64,000 nt of DNA from contig CANMIS010000002.1 of assembly GCA_947498065.1 (NCBI GenBank), forward strand, positions 62,001 to 126,000, in the 5' to 3' direction. The notes under the pieces are model-generated. The model had not been told where the DNA came from. It ran no database searches and saw only the letters and a program-made list of their open reading frames with translations. The DNA is from an uncultured Erythrobacter sp. (GTDB taxonomy: Bacteria > Pseudomonadota > Alphaproteobacteria > Sphingomonadales > Sphingomonadaceae). Made by a program: the position numbers and the translations under genes. Below, piece by piece: positions 8,775 to 17,462 of this stretch (positions are counted from its first letter, which is position 1; each line of letters opens with the position of its first letter).

Positions 8775-9304
8775 TAGGAAGCTTTCCCGGTTCTTGCTGG
8801 GACGCCGATTGCTGTTGTTTCTGGCGCAACATCGTCCAGCACAAGCGAATTGGCCGCGATTGTGGAGCCCGCCCCGGCGGTAATGGGTCCAAGAATAACT
8901 GCGCCGGCACCGATAGTAACATTGTCGCAAATATGCGGCCGATTAGAGGGATCATAATTGGGATCGAAGGCTCGGGCGCCAATCGTTACATTCTGAAATA
9001 TCACAACGTTCGCGCCAATCTTGCCTGCACCCAAAACAATCCCGCCCGGATGAGGTAGCACGAAGCCGGGGCCGATAGGGCAATTCTTAGGAACTTCCAC
9101 GCGGAAGAACCACATAAGAAACAAGCGCAGGATTGCTCTCAACGGATTGAAAAGCCGCCATCTGCGGGAGACCGCAAGGCGAATAAGAAACACCGGCAAG
9201 GTGCGCGGATTGAGCAGCATCCTCCATAAGGACGCACCCTCGACCCCGCCCGCAAGACGAGAAAAGTGATCGAAATCTGCCCTAAGGGTGCGTCTCAGCG
9301 CCAT
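8774..9304 (-). CDS. Hexapeptide-repeat acyltransferase, serine acetyltransferase-like
   Basis: The C-terminal half is a left-handed beta-helix: repeated [LIV]-G-x4 units (GIVLGAGKIGANVVIFQNVTIG, VTIGAGAVILGPITAGAGS) with PHPGG, which occurs in the CysE-like branch. The N-terminus (residues 1 to 70) is helical and hydrophobic, with basic patches. 176 residues, a normal length for the family. O- or N-acetylation of a glycan sugar is the likely role given the operon; cysteine synthesis is unlikely because no cysK or other Cys genes are near. It is coupled to the next gene by a TAATG overlap. Confidence 0.82.
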   Translation of the reverse strand: MALRRTLRADFDHFSRLAGGVEGASLWRMLLNPRTLPVFLIRLAVSRRWRLFNPLRAILRLFLMWFFRVEVPKNCPIGPGFVLPHPGGIVLGAGKIGANVVIFQNVTIGARAFDPNYDPSNRPHICDNVTIGAGAVILGPITAGAGSTIAANSLVLDDVAPETTAIGVPARTGKAS

Positions 9305-9368
9305 GGAAACCTCGGTCGATAAGAAAGCGGCCGCCCTTTCGATGGCAAGGGCTGAACCGGTGGTGTGC

Positions 9369-10505
9369 TCAACTCGAAATCGCTTTCAATTCTTTATTCG
9401 CGATAGCCGATCGGTCTTCTTCTACAGGCTGCGATAGCGCCCATTCGACGGTCAAAGACAAGCCTTTGCGCAGATCAACCTCCGGCCGGAAACCGAAGTG
9501 TCTTTCCATGCGGCGAATATCGGCCCAGTTGTGCCGGATATCGCCGGGCCTAAACCGCCCAGAAACCTGTGCAGTCTTGGGCGCCTCAAGCTCGTCCTCA
9601 AGCATATCCACGAGTTCCGAAACGCTTGTTGCTTCACCGCAACCAACGTTAAAGATCATTGGGCTGCCCCCATCCAGTTCGGCTGAGTGACGGAACGCTC
9701 GCGCGACATCCTCGACAAACACAAAATCGCGGCTTTCCTTGCCATCTTCGAAAATATCGATTGATCCGCCTTGCCTCAAGATGTTCGTGAAGATCGAAAT
9801 GATCCCGGTGTACGGATTACGCATCGATTGGCCGGGCCCATAGACGTTTTGGAGGCGCAGGGCCGTAAAACGCACGCCAACGGTTTCGCATGCAATCTTG
9901 CACATCTGTTCTTGGGTTAACTTGGATGAGGCATAAAGCGAACAGGGATCGAGCCGATCATCCTCATGGGTTGCAACTGGCACCAACGGTTGTCCATCAT
10001 GGGTGAAATCGAAGTTCCCCGCCTCCATATCAGACACCGCGCGCGTTCCTGGGAAATATCTCTTTGCGTCAGAGTGGCTTGCGTCGCTTTCCAAAACATA
10101 TGCGCCTTCACCGTAGATTGACCGAGATGATGCAAGGATCAACGCTTTGGGCCGCCGATCTTTATGGTTTACGATCGTGTCGAGCAGCTTGGCGGTACCT
10201 TGGACGTTCGTCTCAAAATAGCGCTCGATTTGATACATGGACTGACCCGTTCCAGTCTCAGCGGCAAAGTGATAAACCACATCAGCGCCTTCCAGCGCAT
10301 TGTATAGAACATCTGGGTCGCAAATGCTCGCCGCGATATGCGTCACGTTCTCACGATCAGTGAACTCACTGTAGTCGGCGTGTGCACCGTGAACTTGCTC
10401 GCTGAGCGGATCGATAAGAACCAATTCATGACCGCCTTCATCGAGAAACTGCTGGCACAAAGATCGGCCAATAAAGCCTAGGCCGCCGGTAATAAGTACG
10501 CGCAT
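9369..10505 (-). CDS. NAD-dependent nucleotide-sugar epimerase/dehydratase (extended SDR)
   Basis: Extended short-chain dehydrogenase: GGLGFIG at residues 7 to 13 binds NAD, YASSK supplies the catalytic Tyr and Lys, and LQNVYGPGQ and the SRDFVFVEDVA region follow the layout of UDP- or dTDP-sugar epimerases. 378 residues is longer than GalE (about 340); an insert near residues 150 to 190 separates the SSRSIYGEGAY loop from the YASSK helix. The substrate cannot be deduced. It may make the keto sugar used by the oxidoreductase/aminotransferase module downstream, or be a C4 or C3/C5 epimerase. Stand-alone start with gaps of about 60 bases on both sides. Confidence 0.82.
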   Translation of the reverse strand: MRVLITGGLGFIGRSLCQQFLDEGGHELVLIDPLSEQVHGAHADYSEFTDRENVTHIAASICDPDVLYNALEGADVVYHFAAETGTGQSMYQIERYFETNVQGTAKLLDTIVNHKDRRPKALILASSRSIYGEGAYVLESDASHSDAKRYFPGTRAVSDMEAGNFDFTHDGQPLVPVATHEDDRLDPCSLYASSKLTQEQMCKIACETVGVRFTALRLQNVYGPGQSMRNPYTGIISIFTNILRQGGSIDIFEDGKESRDFVFVEDVARAFRHSAELDGGSPMIFNVGCGEATSVSELVDMLEDELEAPKTAQVSGRFRPGDIRHNWADIRRMERHFGFRPEVDLRKGLSLTVEWALSQPVEEDRSAIANKELKAISS

Positions 10506-10569
10506 GAATTAAGATCCCAAGTCTTCGTGTTACAAGCAAACCAGCGATGAACGCCGCTGATTGTAGAGG

Positions 10570-11598
10570 TCAGCCTGCCTCAATCGCTATTTCAATGTCA
10601 TCATTGACAGGTCGTAATTTAAGCAAGGAGAAAATTTGCTCCAAAAACCGCTCGAGCGAGAGGTCATAGTATTGTTCATCAGCTAGCGGACCGCTGGGCC
10701 GCTCAATCGCCGCCAGCATGGAGCCGGCGATATTGTCCCGATCCAGCAACACAACCCGATCAGCCAAAACGGGGTTGATTGCCGATAATGCCAGTTCATT
10801 CGTGGTCAGCAAGACGGCGCCTTGCGCCAAAGCTTCAAAGCTACGCATCGTTAGGCCGCTTTGCTTGGCATGGTGGATATCGACAACGACTTTGCTTTGC
10901 CTGCTCAGCTGCAAGGTCTCTGCATGCGGGAAAGGTGCGCTGCTGACTTGATCAAACAGAGACATGGCCGCCTTGTTACCAAAGTTCTGCAAGAAATAGA
11001 CTGGCCTGGAATGGAAAAAGAGCTGCCAGCGTACCTTCCAGGCGTTTTCTGTGGCGACATGCTGCATCGCGGAAAGAATGGCGGCGCGATCAGTATGAAC
11101 TGTCCCACAAAAATAGAAATCGACAGCCCTTTGGTCAGCTGGGATCACATCAGCAGGCGAGACCCCTTCGCTGTATAAGGGAATATAAGCATAGCCAAAC
11201 TTCTCACAATCTTCAGGATCAAAGCTTCCAACGGCGTCCATATGCCGATCGAGCTCGATCACGCTCGAGCGATTTTGAGTGCTGTCCCAGGTGTAGCGGC
11301 TCACCCGCACACCTGCCGCCTGCAAGAACTGAATATCTTCTGCGCTGTAGACCTCAGCAAAGACGATCAACGCATGCGTGAAACCGCTTTCGACAATAGC
11401 TTGACGCTGCGCATTTATGTGGCGGCGCACAAAACTGCGCGCGACTGATTTTGGAATCAAACGCAGGAAAGCCTTCGTCCAAAAGGTATTGGACGGCCGT
11501 TCGTCAAAGAATTCTGTAGGAACACCCATTGAAGACGCCGCGGCAGCCATTCTTTCGAAATAGCCGAACGTCGAAAGACTGATGATAGCAAGCTTCAT
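10570..11598 (-). CDS. CgeB-like glycosyltransferase (GT-B)
   Basis: GT-B type protein related to CgeB/glycosyltransferase group 1. The telling stretch is near residue 240: DIHHAKQSGLTMRSFEALAQG followed by LTTN, the nucleotide-binding motif seen in many LPS and capsule CgeB-like proteins (D-x6-SGLTMR-xE). The N-terminus (KLAIISLSTFGYF) is a Rossmann strand. 342 residues. It lies directly after pseI (4-base gap) in transcription order, so it may add pseudaminic acid or the next residue of the repeat unit. It should work at the cytoplasmic face on the lipid-linked glycan. Confidence 0.78.
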   Translation of the reverse strand: MKLAIISLSTFGYFERMAAAASSMGVPTEFFDERPSNTFWTKAFLRLIPKSVARSFVRRHINAQRQAIVESGFTHALIVFAEVYSAEDIQFLQAAGVRVSRYTWDSTQNRSSVIELDRHMDAVGSFDPEDCEKFGYAYIPLYSEGVSPADVIPADQRAVDFYFCGTVHTDRAAILSAMQHVATENAWKVRWQLFFHSRPVYFLQNFGNKAAMSLFDQVSSAPFPHAETLQLSRQSKVVVDIHHAKQSGLTMRSFEALAQGAVLLTTNELALSAINPVLADRVVLLDRDNIAGSMLAAIERPSGPLADEQYYDLSLERFLEQIFSLLKLRPVNDDIEIAIEAG

Positions 11599-11602
11599 GG
11601 CC

Positions 11603-12652
11603 TTAGCCGATCATATCCCAAGACAGAGCAGTGCCCCTTGCGATACTTGACTTTGCGGTCTTCCCAATCACCTCGCCCTTGGACGCAGGCGGCAAACCAT
11701 AGCCAGGCCGAATTGATCGAACGTTGGCGGCTGTAAACGCTTCGCCTTCTGCGATGTCTTCAACCACGTAAAGCGAACGCCGAAATACGATGTTGCCCTT
11801 TTCCGAGCCCTTCACATCATAATGTATTTTGCCCAGCGACAACCAAGCATTATGACAGTCCTCGCAAAGGCGTGCGAATTCGTCAGGCTCAAGGCTAAAT
11901 TCAGCATCGGGGCCGCCATCCGCCCTTGCCAAAGTAAAATGTTTCTCGATGACGCTGCCTCCGAGCGCAATTGAAGCAACAGACGTAGCCGTACCGTGCG
12001 TATGATCTGACAGACCGGCAACAGTTCCGTAAGCTTCGCCAAGATGCGGCAATGTACGCAAGTTCGCGTCCTCAGCCGGCGCTGGATAGGCGGAAATGCA
12101 ATGCAGCAAGACCAAGTCCTTGCAGCCATTTTCGCGCGCAACGGCCACTGCATCACCCACCTCGCCAAGGTTTGCCAATCCGGTTGAAATGATCATTGGC
12201 TTACCCTTGCGCGCAACATAAGCGATCAGATCAAGATCAACCGCCTCAAAAGAGGCGATCTTATATGCCGGTGCCCCCAATTCTTCGAGGAGATCAGCCG
12301 CCGTTTCATCAAATGGAGTTGAAAAGATCGTTACGCCGCATTCTTTTGCCTTGGCAAATAGAGCTTCGTGCCACTCGAACGGAGTGTGCGCTTCCTCGTA
12401 GAGCTCGTGCAGGCTGCGACCATCCCATAGTCCGCCTTCAATCTTGAAATCGTCAGCATCACAATCGATCGTCAAAGTATCAGCTGTATAGGTTTGCAAT
12501 TTGATCGCTGCGCACCCGGTCTTCGCAGCCTCCTCAACCATTTTGAGAGCTCGGTCTAAGGACCCGTTGTGATTACCTGACAGCTCACAAATGACATACG
12601 GTGGGTGATCGGGACCAATTAGCCTGCCATCAATTTCGATTGATTTCGACAT
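11603..12652 (-). CDS. pseI: Pseudaminic acid synthase PseI
   Basis: NeuB-family TIM-barrel synthase with a C-terminal SAF (antifreeze-like) domain; condenses 2,4-diacetamido-2,4,6-trideoxy-L-altrose (or its analogue) with phosphoenolpyruvate. Diagnostic stretches: ELSGNHNGSLDRAL, KLQTYTADTLT (typical of PseI rather than NeuB/LegI), STPFDETAADLL, SDHTHG and EKHFTLAR. The SAF domain covers about residues 290 to 349. The gene is flanked by formyltransferase-like and CgeB-like genes and lies within the pseB-C-F-G set. If the upstream N-acyl group is formyl rather than acetyl, this enzyme must tolerate it. Legionaminic acid synthase is a less likely reading because pseB and pseC types are present. 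Confidence 0.9.
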   Translation of the reverse strand: MSKSIEIDGRLIGPDHPPYVICELSGNHNGSLDRALKMVEEAAKTGCAAIKLQTYTADTLTIDCDADDFKIEGGLWDGRSLHELYEEAHTPFEWHEALFAKAKECGVTIFSTPFDETAADLLEELGAPAYKIASFEAVDLDLIAYVARKGKPMIISTGLANLGEVGDAVAVARENGCKDLVLLHCISAYPAPAEDANLRTLPHLGEAYGTVAGLSDHTHGTATSVASIALGGSVIEKHFTLARADGGPDAEFSLEPDEFARLCEDCHNAWLSLGKIHYDVKGSEKGNIVFRRSLYVVEDIAEGEAFTAANVRSIRPGYGLPPASKGEVIGKTAKSSIARGTALSWDMIG

Positions 12653-12667
12653 TCCAAAAATACTCTT

Positions 12668-13372
12668 TCATTCTTCGGGGATCGGACCGGTGTCTTCGAT
12701 CAGCAGTTTATATCGGTGCCCGCGGTGATCGAAAAATGCTGGGTACCGTTCGTTATCAACAACACGCAATAGATCAAATTGTTCGGCAATCGGGCGATTA
12801 GGATCGACCCGGCTATCTTCGGGTCGACGCCTGCGATACCATGACCCGCTCCCTTCTTGTGGGACAAGGCTGGGAGCTTGGTCATCCGATACAACAGACA
12901 AGCACTGTTCGACAATGGCCTGGCCCAAACAATCGCGTAACTCGGTATTCAGTTCGTGGCCCTCGAAATGAAGCGAGGATTGCCGGGCGATATCTCCTTC
13001 ATCCACCCCTTCGCTCATGGCGATCATTGTGATTGGTATTTCTGATCGCCCCTCCAAAATTTGCCAGACCAAAGGAGAGAAGCCTCGCCCCTCTGGCAAG
13101 GCGCTGGCGTGGACGACAAAGTTCCACTGATGTCTCGCTAGAACCTCAGACGGCGTGATCTTCATGCAGCTGAGGTAAAAAGCGATGTCGCCAGCCGGAA
13201 CATCTTCATACTTACGGATGACCGCTGCACTATGTCCTAGCTCATTCAGTTGCCGCGCCAAACTCTCAGCGAACGGATCAAACCAGCCTGGAGTATCGAC
13301 AACCACACTGACATTTGCAGGGCGCGGCCAATGCGCTGATTGATCGGTATTGATGTCCATCACCTCAACCAT
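12668..13372 (-). CDS. Formyltransferase-fold protein in the pseudaminic acid operon
   Basis: Resembles the N-terminal domain of methionyl-tRNA formyltransferase: HASALPEGRGFSPLVWQILEG corresponds to the HGSLLP-type formyl donor loop, and GVDEGDI holds the conserved Asp. The Asn that precedes the catalytic His by two positions in Fmt is replaced by Val (VVH), so the N-H-D triad is incomplete. No tRNA-binding C-terminal domain is present. Its place between pseG and pseI suggests N-formylation (or other N-acylation) of the 4-amino sugar intermediate in place of PseH acetylation. Start: ATG at 13372 overlaps pseG by 8 bases; ATG at 13360 is the alternative. Not the housekeeping Fmt. Confidence 0.75.
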   Translation of the reverse strand: MVEVMDINTDQSAHWPRPANVSVVVDTPGWFDPFAESLARQLNELGHSAAVIRKYEDVPAGDIAFYLSCMKITPSEVLARHQWNFVVHASALPEGRGFSPLVWQILEGRSEIPITMIAMSEGVDEGDIARQSSLHFEGHELNTELRDCLGQAIVEQCLSVVSDDQAPSLVPQEGSGSWYRRRRPEDSRVDPNRPIAEQFDLLRVVDNERYPAFFDHRGHRYKLLIEDTGPIPEE

Positions 13373-14471
13373 CCTCGGTTGTTTGAAGGAAATGCGCAAT
13401 TCGGCTTGCAACACGCTGCGCGCCAAGCCCATCGGTCACGTCCTGTGCTGCGCAAGCCATAGCGTTTCTCTGTACGCCATCCGAAAGCAGGCATTCAATC
13501 TCGTCTGCCAAAGCACGGGAATCGTTCAGCGCGACACGCTTCGCTGCGCCTGCATCGACTAACGCCTGGGCTAGGCCGTCTTGGTTCGGAGCAAGTGAAA
13601 CAATAATCGCTGGTAACCCCAGCGCGCACCTCTCCCATGACGTTGATCCGGACGCGCCAATGGCGAAGTCAGATCGCGCCATAAGTTCAGCCATGTTGCG
13701 CGCATCAATATGGAGTTCAGCACCAAAATTGAGCGAGCCGATCGCCGCCTCGATTGATTTAAGGTGCGGTGCTGAGCTCCCTAGCACAACGGACACATTC
13801 CAACCCTTGGGCAAGGTGCAGGATTGAAGCACTTGAAGCACCCAGTCCGTTGCATTCTGCGCATCCATTCCGCCCATCGACACTAGAATGTTCCGGCGTG
13901 AATGGTCCGCTTTCTCATTGTTCGTCATCGCGGCACGATGTGCAGCGAATTCGGGCCTCAGCAGAGCGTATTGCGCGCCAGCCATGATCTCGCATGCCTC
14001 TGGCACGACACCGCCACCATAATGGCCAGCCGTAACGCCTAAATTCTGATTGAGTAAAATGTCACAAGCATGCGGTCTGTCGGTGAAGTCATCGATCGCC
14101 ATGACCGGGTAGTCTTTAGCGCCAATAAGCTCTTCCCACCGTTCGCCCAGCGCGTAGTGGTCTACGACAACAATATCAGCATCGGTCTGTGAAATTACGG
14201 CAAGCGTTTGTGCCGCATCGACCTCTTGCGTTGTGCCTAGCCGCGCGTCAAAATCACCGCAAATGTCCTGATTGCGATTGGTCAGGACCTTTACGGCCAT
14301 GTGCTCGGCGGCCAGCACCTTGATCATGTTGCCTTCAAGTTCGCGGCAAACGAATGTGCATTCGCCGCCCTGCTGCCTTATCATTTTTGCAAGTGTCAAA
14401 CAGCGCATGACATGACCGGATGCAAGGTGGAGCGATGCGTCAACTCTTAGCACCACTTTCGGTGCAGCCAT
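13365..14471 (-). CDS. pseG: UDP-sugar hydrolase PseG (pseudaminic acid pathway)
   Basis: GT-B fold hydrolase that removes UDP from UDP-2,4-diacetamido-2,4,6-trideoxy-L-altrose. The N-terminal VLRVDASLHLASGHVMRCLTLA matches the PseG signature; His in GHVMRC is the proposed catalytic residue. The C-terminal half holds GASGSTSWERCALGLPAI, the nucleotide-binding region shared with MurG-like folds. The start at 14471 shares one base with the pseF stop (TGATG). 368 residues; some PseG proteins carry a fused acetyltransferase, this one does not, which bears on the missing PseH step. Confidence 0.88.
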   Translation of the reverse strand: MAAPKVVLRVDASLHLASGHVMRCLTLAKMIRQQGGECTFVCRELEGNMIKVLAAEHMAVKVLTNRNQDICGDFDARLGTTQEVDAAQTLAVISQTDADIVVVDHYALGERWEELIGAKDYPVMAIDDFTDRPHACDILLNQNLGVTAGHYGGGVVPEACEIMAGAQYALLRPEFAAHRAAMTNNEKADHSRRNILVSMGGMDAQNATDWVLQVLQSCTLPKGWNVSVVLGSSAPHLKSIEAAIGSLNFGAELHIDARNMAELMARSDFAIGASGSTSWERCALGLPAIIVSLAPNQDGLAQALVDAGAAKRVALNDSRALADEIECLLSDGVQRNAMACAAQDVTDGLGAQRVASRIAHFLQTTEDG

Positions 14472-15172
14472 CAGGTCGATACCCCTTGCCCCGCCAGCAC
14501 TTGGAACATCAGCTCAGCGCGTTCCCAGTCCTCGGGAGTATCGATGTCTTGGGCCCGGTGACGCGGTATGATAAGCGGCACTGCGCCGGGACCAATTATA
14601 GTACGACCTTCTAGCCACGCAGCTTTCGTGCCCCAGTAAAACTGGCCGACGTCGTGATAAGTCTCTTCCAAATCCTGGCTGCGCGTCAGTGCATGTTCGG
14701 GGGAGAGCATTGCCAGCCTTCCGTCCGCTGTGATCTTAGCAGCGCGCTGGACTGGAAAGGGAAAACTGGTGACGGGAAAGGCATAGTCGGCTTCACTGTC
14801 CTCAAGTAGTTTGAGACCCGCAACCAGATCGTCGCTACTGACAAAAGGCGCTGTTGCATAAAGGCAGCAAGCCGCATCCACCGTGCCCCAGTTTTCTTCA
14901 ACCCAATCAATCGCGTGACCAATGACGGGAACGGTCGGCGTATGGTCATCAGCGAGATCAGCCGGCCGGCGAAACGGAGCTTCTGCCCCCTCTGCCTCTG
15001 CAATACTGGCAACTTCTTCGTCATCAGTCGTCACGATTATGCGGTCGAAAATTCCCGCCTGCTTGGCAGCAGCGATCGACCACGCGATCATTGGCTGGCC
15101 AGCAAAAGCCTTTATGTTCTTGCGAGGTATGCGCTTCGAGCCACCGCGCGCTGGGATCACTGCTAACCTCAT
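14471..15172 (-). CDS. pseF: Pseudaminic acid cytidylyltransferase PseF
   Basis: CMP-nonulosonate synthetase; activates pseudaminic acid with CTP. AVIPARGGSKRIPRKNIKAF at the N-terminus is the CTP-binding P-loop-like motif of the NeuA/PseF family; TAPFVSSDDL and PRHRAQDIDTPEDW are the PseF-type later motifs. 233 residues, standard. One base separates its start from the pseC stop and its stop overlaps pseG, so the genes are very probably co-translated. Cytoplasmic. Confidence 0.9.
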   Translation of the reverse strand: MRLAVIPARGGSKRIPRKNIKAFAGQPMIAWSIAAAKQAGIFDRIIVTTDDEEVASIAEAEGAEAPFRRPADLADDHTPTVPVIGHAIDWVEENWGTVDAACCLYATAPFVSSDDLVAGLKLLEDSEADYAFPVTSFPFPVQRAAKITADGRLAMLSPEHALTRSQDLEETYHDVGQFYWGTKAAWLEGRTIIGPGAVPLIIPRHRAQDIDTPEDWERAELMFQVLAGQGVST

Positions 15173-15173
15173 T

Positions 15174-16328
15174 TCAGGCGCCCTTTAAAACCCGTTCGAG
15201 CGCAGCGACAACTTCACTTCGGCTCTGATCGCCCATTTGCGGATAGAGAGGAATGGAGATTGCGCGAGCGTAATAGTCCTCAGCACATGGATAATCTTCC
15301 GGGCGATAACCCAGTGCGCTGTAGTAAGGGTGGCGGTAGACTGGAATGTAATGCAAATTCACTCCAAGCCCCTCTGCACGCAGCGCCTCAAAAACGTCTC
15401 TGCGGGAGGTTGGGTCTTCAACTTGGATCACGTAGAGATGCCATGACGAGGCTGTGCCCTCAGCCAATTTCGGCAGCTTGAGCGGCAAATGACTCAGCGC
15501 ATCGCCATAATACGATGCGATTTCAGCGCGTTTGGACACATATTCTTCAAGGCGATGCATTTGGCTGGTTCCAAGCGCCGCCTGCATTTCGGTCATCCGG
15601 TAATTGAAGCCCAGATCAATCTGCTGATAATACCAGGGGCCATCAGAGGGGCCCTGCATAAGATCTGTGTCGCGGGTAATCCCATGACTGCGCAGCAACT
15701 GCATCTTTTGCGCAAGACTGCTATCGTTCGTGACCGCAGCCCCACCCTCTGCAGTGGTTACAATTTTCACAGGGTGAAAGCTGAATACGCTAATATCCGC
15801 ATACTCACCACAGCCCACTGGATTCGATTGATAATGCGCCCCAATCGCATGCGATGCATCTTCAACAATCCCGAAACCAAATCGGTCTGCCAAAACTCTT
15901 ATCGCACGCAAATCCGCTGATTGACCGCACATCGCAACAGGCACCACGACTTTCGGCAAGCGGCCATCTTTCTCAGCTTGCTCAAGCTTGGCCTCAAGCG
16001 CTTTAGGATCGAGGTTGAAGGTGTCCGGATCTATATCGACAAAATCGACTTGAGCTCCGCAATAAAGGCCGCAATTGGAGGATGCCGCGAAGGTCATAGG
16101 TGACGTCCACAACCAGTCCCCTGGCCCCAAGCCCAATGCCAAGCATGCAATATGCAACGCGGAGGTCGCACTATTGACTGCGATAGCGTGCTTTGCCCCT
16201 GTTTTTCCGATTATGGCGGATTCGAATGCAGGGACTTGCGGTCCTTGCGTCAGAAAATCAGAGGTCAAGACTTCGACAACCGCATCAATATCAGACTGTT
16301 GAATATCCTGACGGCCATAAGGTATCAT
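15174..16328 (-). CDS. pseC: UDP-4-amino-4,6-dideoxy-N-acetyl-beta-L-altrosamine transaminase PseC
   Basis: DegT-family PLP aminotransferase working on the 4-keto product of PseB. IPYGRQDI at the N-terminus, DFLTQGPQVPAFE, VNSATSALH, EDASHAIG (Asp157) and the PLP lysine in HPVKIVTT (Lys188) match PseC. The ATG at 16328 begins two bases after the pseB stop; the open frame continues to 16376 but that part overlaps pseB and has no similarity. 384 residues, normal. The other DegT enzyme of the locus (5490-6779) is clearly different in sequence. Confidence 0.92.
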   Translation of the reverse strand: MIPYGRQDIQQSDIDAVVEVLTSDFLTQGPQVPAFESAIIGKTGAKHAIAVNSATSALHIACLALGLGPGDWLWTSPMTFAASSNCGLYCGAQVDFVDIDPDTFNLDPKALEAKLEQAEKDGRLPKVVVPVAMCGQSADLRAIRVLADRFGFGIVEDASHAIGAHYQSNPVGCGEYADISVFSFHPVKIVTTAEGGAAVTNDSSLAQKMQLLRSHGITRDTDLMQGPSDGPWYYQQIDLGFNYRMTEMQAALGTSQMHRLEEYVSKRAEIASYYGDALSHLPLKLPKLAEGTASSWHLYVIQVEDPTSRRDVFEALRAEGLGVNLHYIPVYRHPYYSALGYRPEDYPCAEDYYARAISIPLYPQMGDQSRSEVVAALERVLKGA

Positions 16329-16329
16329 T

Positions 16330-17328
16330 TTAAAACCTGCCAATCTTCTCGCTATTGGCCGCAACCCAGTCACCAAGTTCCTCTGGCTTCATCCATTCCG
16401 CATTGTTGTCGCTGGAGTAAACAAAGTCCTCCGCAACAGGTTTGCCATTCTTGATCCGTTCAGAACTTGCATTCCAATCGTGGATGTTTGGTAGGATCTT
16501 GAAATGCTCGTCATATTCGAAAGTGAACGGTGCATCCTCAACACCAATCATCTGCTCGTGCATCTTTTCACCAGGCCGGATGCCGACGATTTTCTGTGTG
16601 GCATCGGGCGCAATCACGCTGGCGATATCATCAACACGCATCGACGGTATTTTCTTAACGTAAATTTCTCCGCCGACCATATCTTCAAGCGCATGCCAGA
16701 CCAACTCCACGCCTTGCTCTAACGAGATCATGAACCGGGTCATATCAGGGTTTGTGATCGGCAGCTCGCCGGTCGCCTTCAGCGACTGGAACAATGGAAT
16801 GACTGAACCGCGCGAACCCATAACATTGCCGTATCGCACAACAGAAAAACAGGTATCATGCTCGCCAGAATAGGAATTGCCAGCTACAAACAGCTTGTCT
16901 GAAGCGAGCTTGGTGGCACCGTAAAGATTGATCGGGCTGGACGCTTTGTCTGTCGACAATGCAACCACCCTTTTGACGCGCTTATCGATCGCAGCGTCAA
17001 TCAGGTTCATCGCGCCGTTAATATTCGTCTTGATGCACTCAAACGGATTGTACTCCGCTGTAGGTACAATTTTGGTCGCTGCGGCATGAATGACATAATC
17101 AACCCCATCGAGCGCCCGGTAGAGACGGTCCCGGTCACGCACATCCCCGATGAAGAAGCGCACGCGGTCTTCATTTTGATAGGATTTGGCCATTTCCCAT
17201 TGCTTCATTTCATCGCGAGAGAAGATGATGATTTTTGCAGGATTGTACTTAGCCAGAGTCATGGGGACAAAGGCGTGCCCAAAAGACCCGGTGCCGCCTG
17301 TGACCAATATCGTTTTGCCTTCGAGCAT
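16330..17328 (-). CDS. pseB: UDP-N-acetylglucosamine 4,6-dehydratase (inverting) PseB
   Basis: First enzyme of the pseudaminic acid pathway: dehydrates UDP-GlcNAc and inverts C5. Extended SDR with VTGGTGSFG (NAD), STDKASSP, and YGATK as the catalytic Tyr/Lys; RPGEKMHEQMI near the C-terminus is characteristic of this dehydratase group. Start: ATG at 17328 preceded by GAGGAAAC, an excellent ribosome-binding site; the frame to 17355 is not needed. A 134-base gap upstream separates it from the polymerase gene, so an internal promoter is possible here. 332 residues. Confidence 0.93.
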   Translation of the reverse strand: MLEGKTILVTGGTGSFGHAFVPMTLAKYNPAKIIIFSRDEMKQWEMAKSYQNEDRVRFFIGDVRDRDRLYRALDGVDYVIHAAATKIVPTAEYNPFECIKTNINGAMNLIDAAIDKRVKRVVALSTDKASSPINLYGATKLASDKLFVAGNSYSGEHDTCFSVVRYGNVMGSRGSVIPLFQSLKATGELPITNPDMTRFMISLEQGVELVWHALEDMVGGEIYVKKIPSMRVDDIASVIAPDATQKIVGIRPGEKMHEQMIGVEDAPFTFEYDEHFKILPNIHDWNASSERIKNGKPVAEDFVYSSDNNAEWMKPEELGDWVAANSEKIGRF

Positions 17329-17462
17329 TGTTTCCTCAAAAATTGTTTGCGCCACTGGCTTCGTGTGCGGGGATTGCGTCGCCGTACGCCTACGCCCAGG
17401 CAGCTATAGCCCGCCATTTCGAAAGGGCGGTAAGACCTCGCGCGCTTTAACGATCTTGGCAC

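Noticed and set aside
12668..13372. Housekeeping methionyl-tRNA formyltransferase
   Set aside because: Lacks the C-terminal tRNA-binding domain and the catalytic Asn, and lies inside a pse operon.
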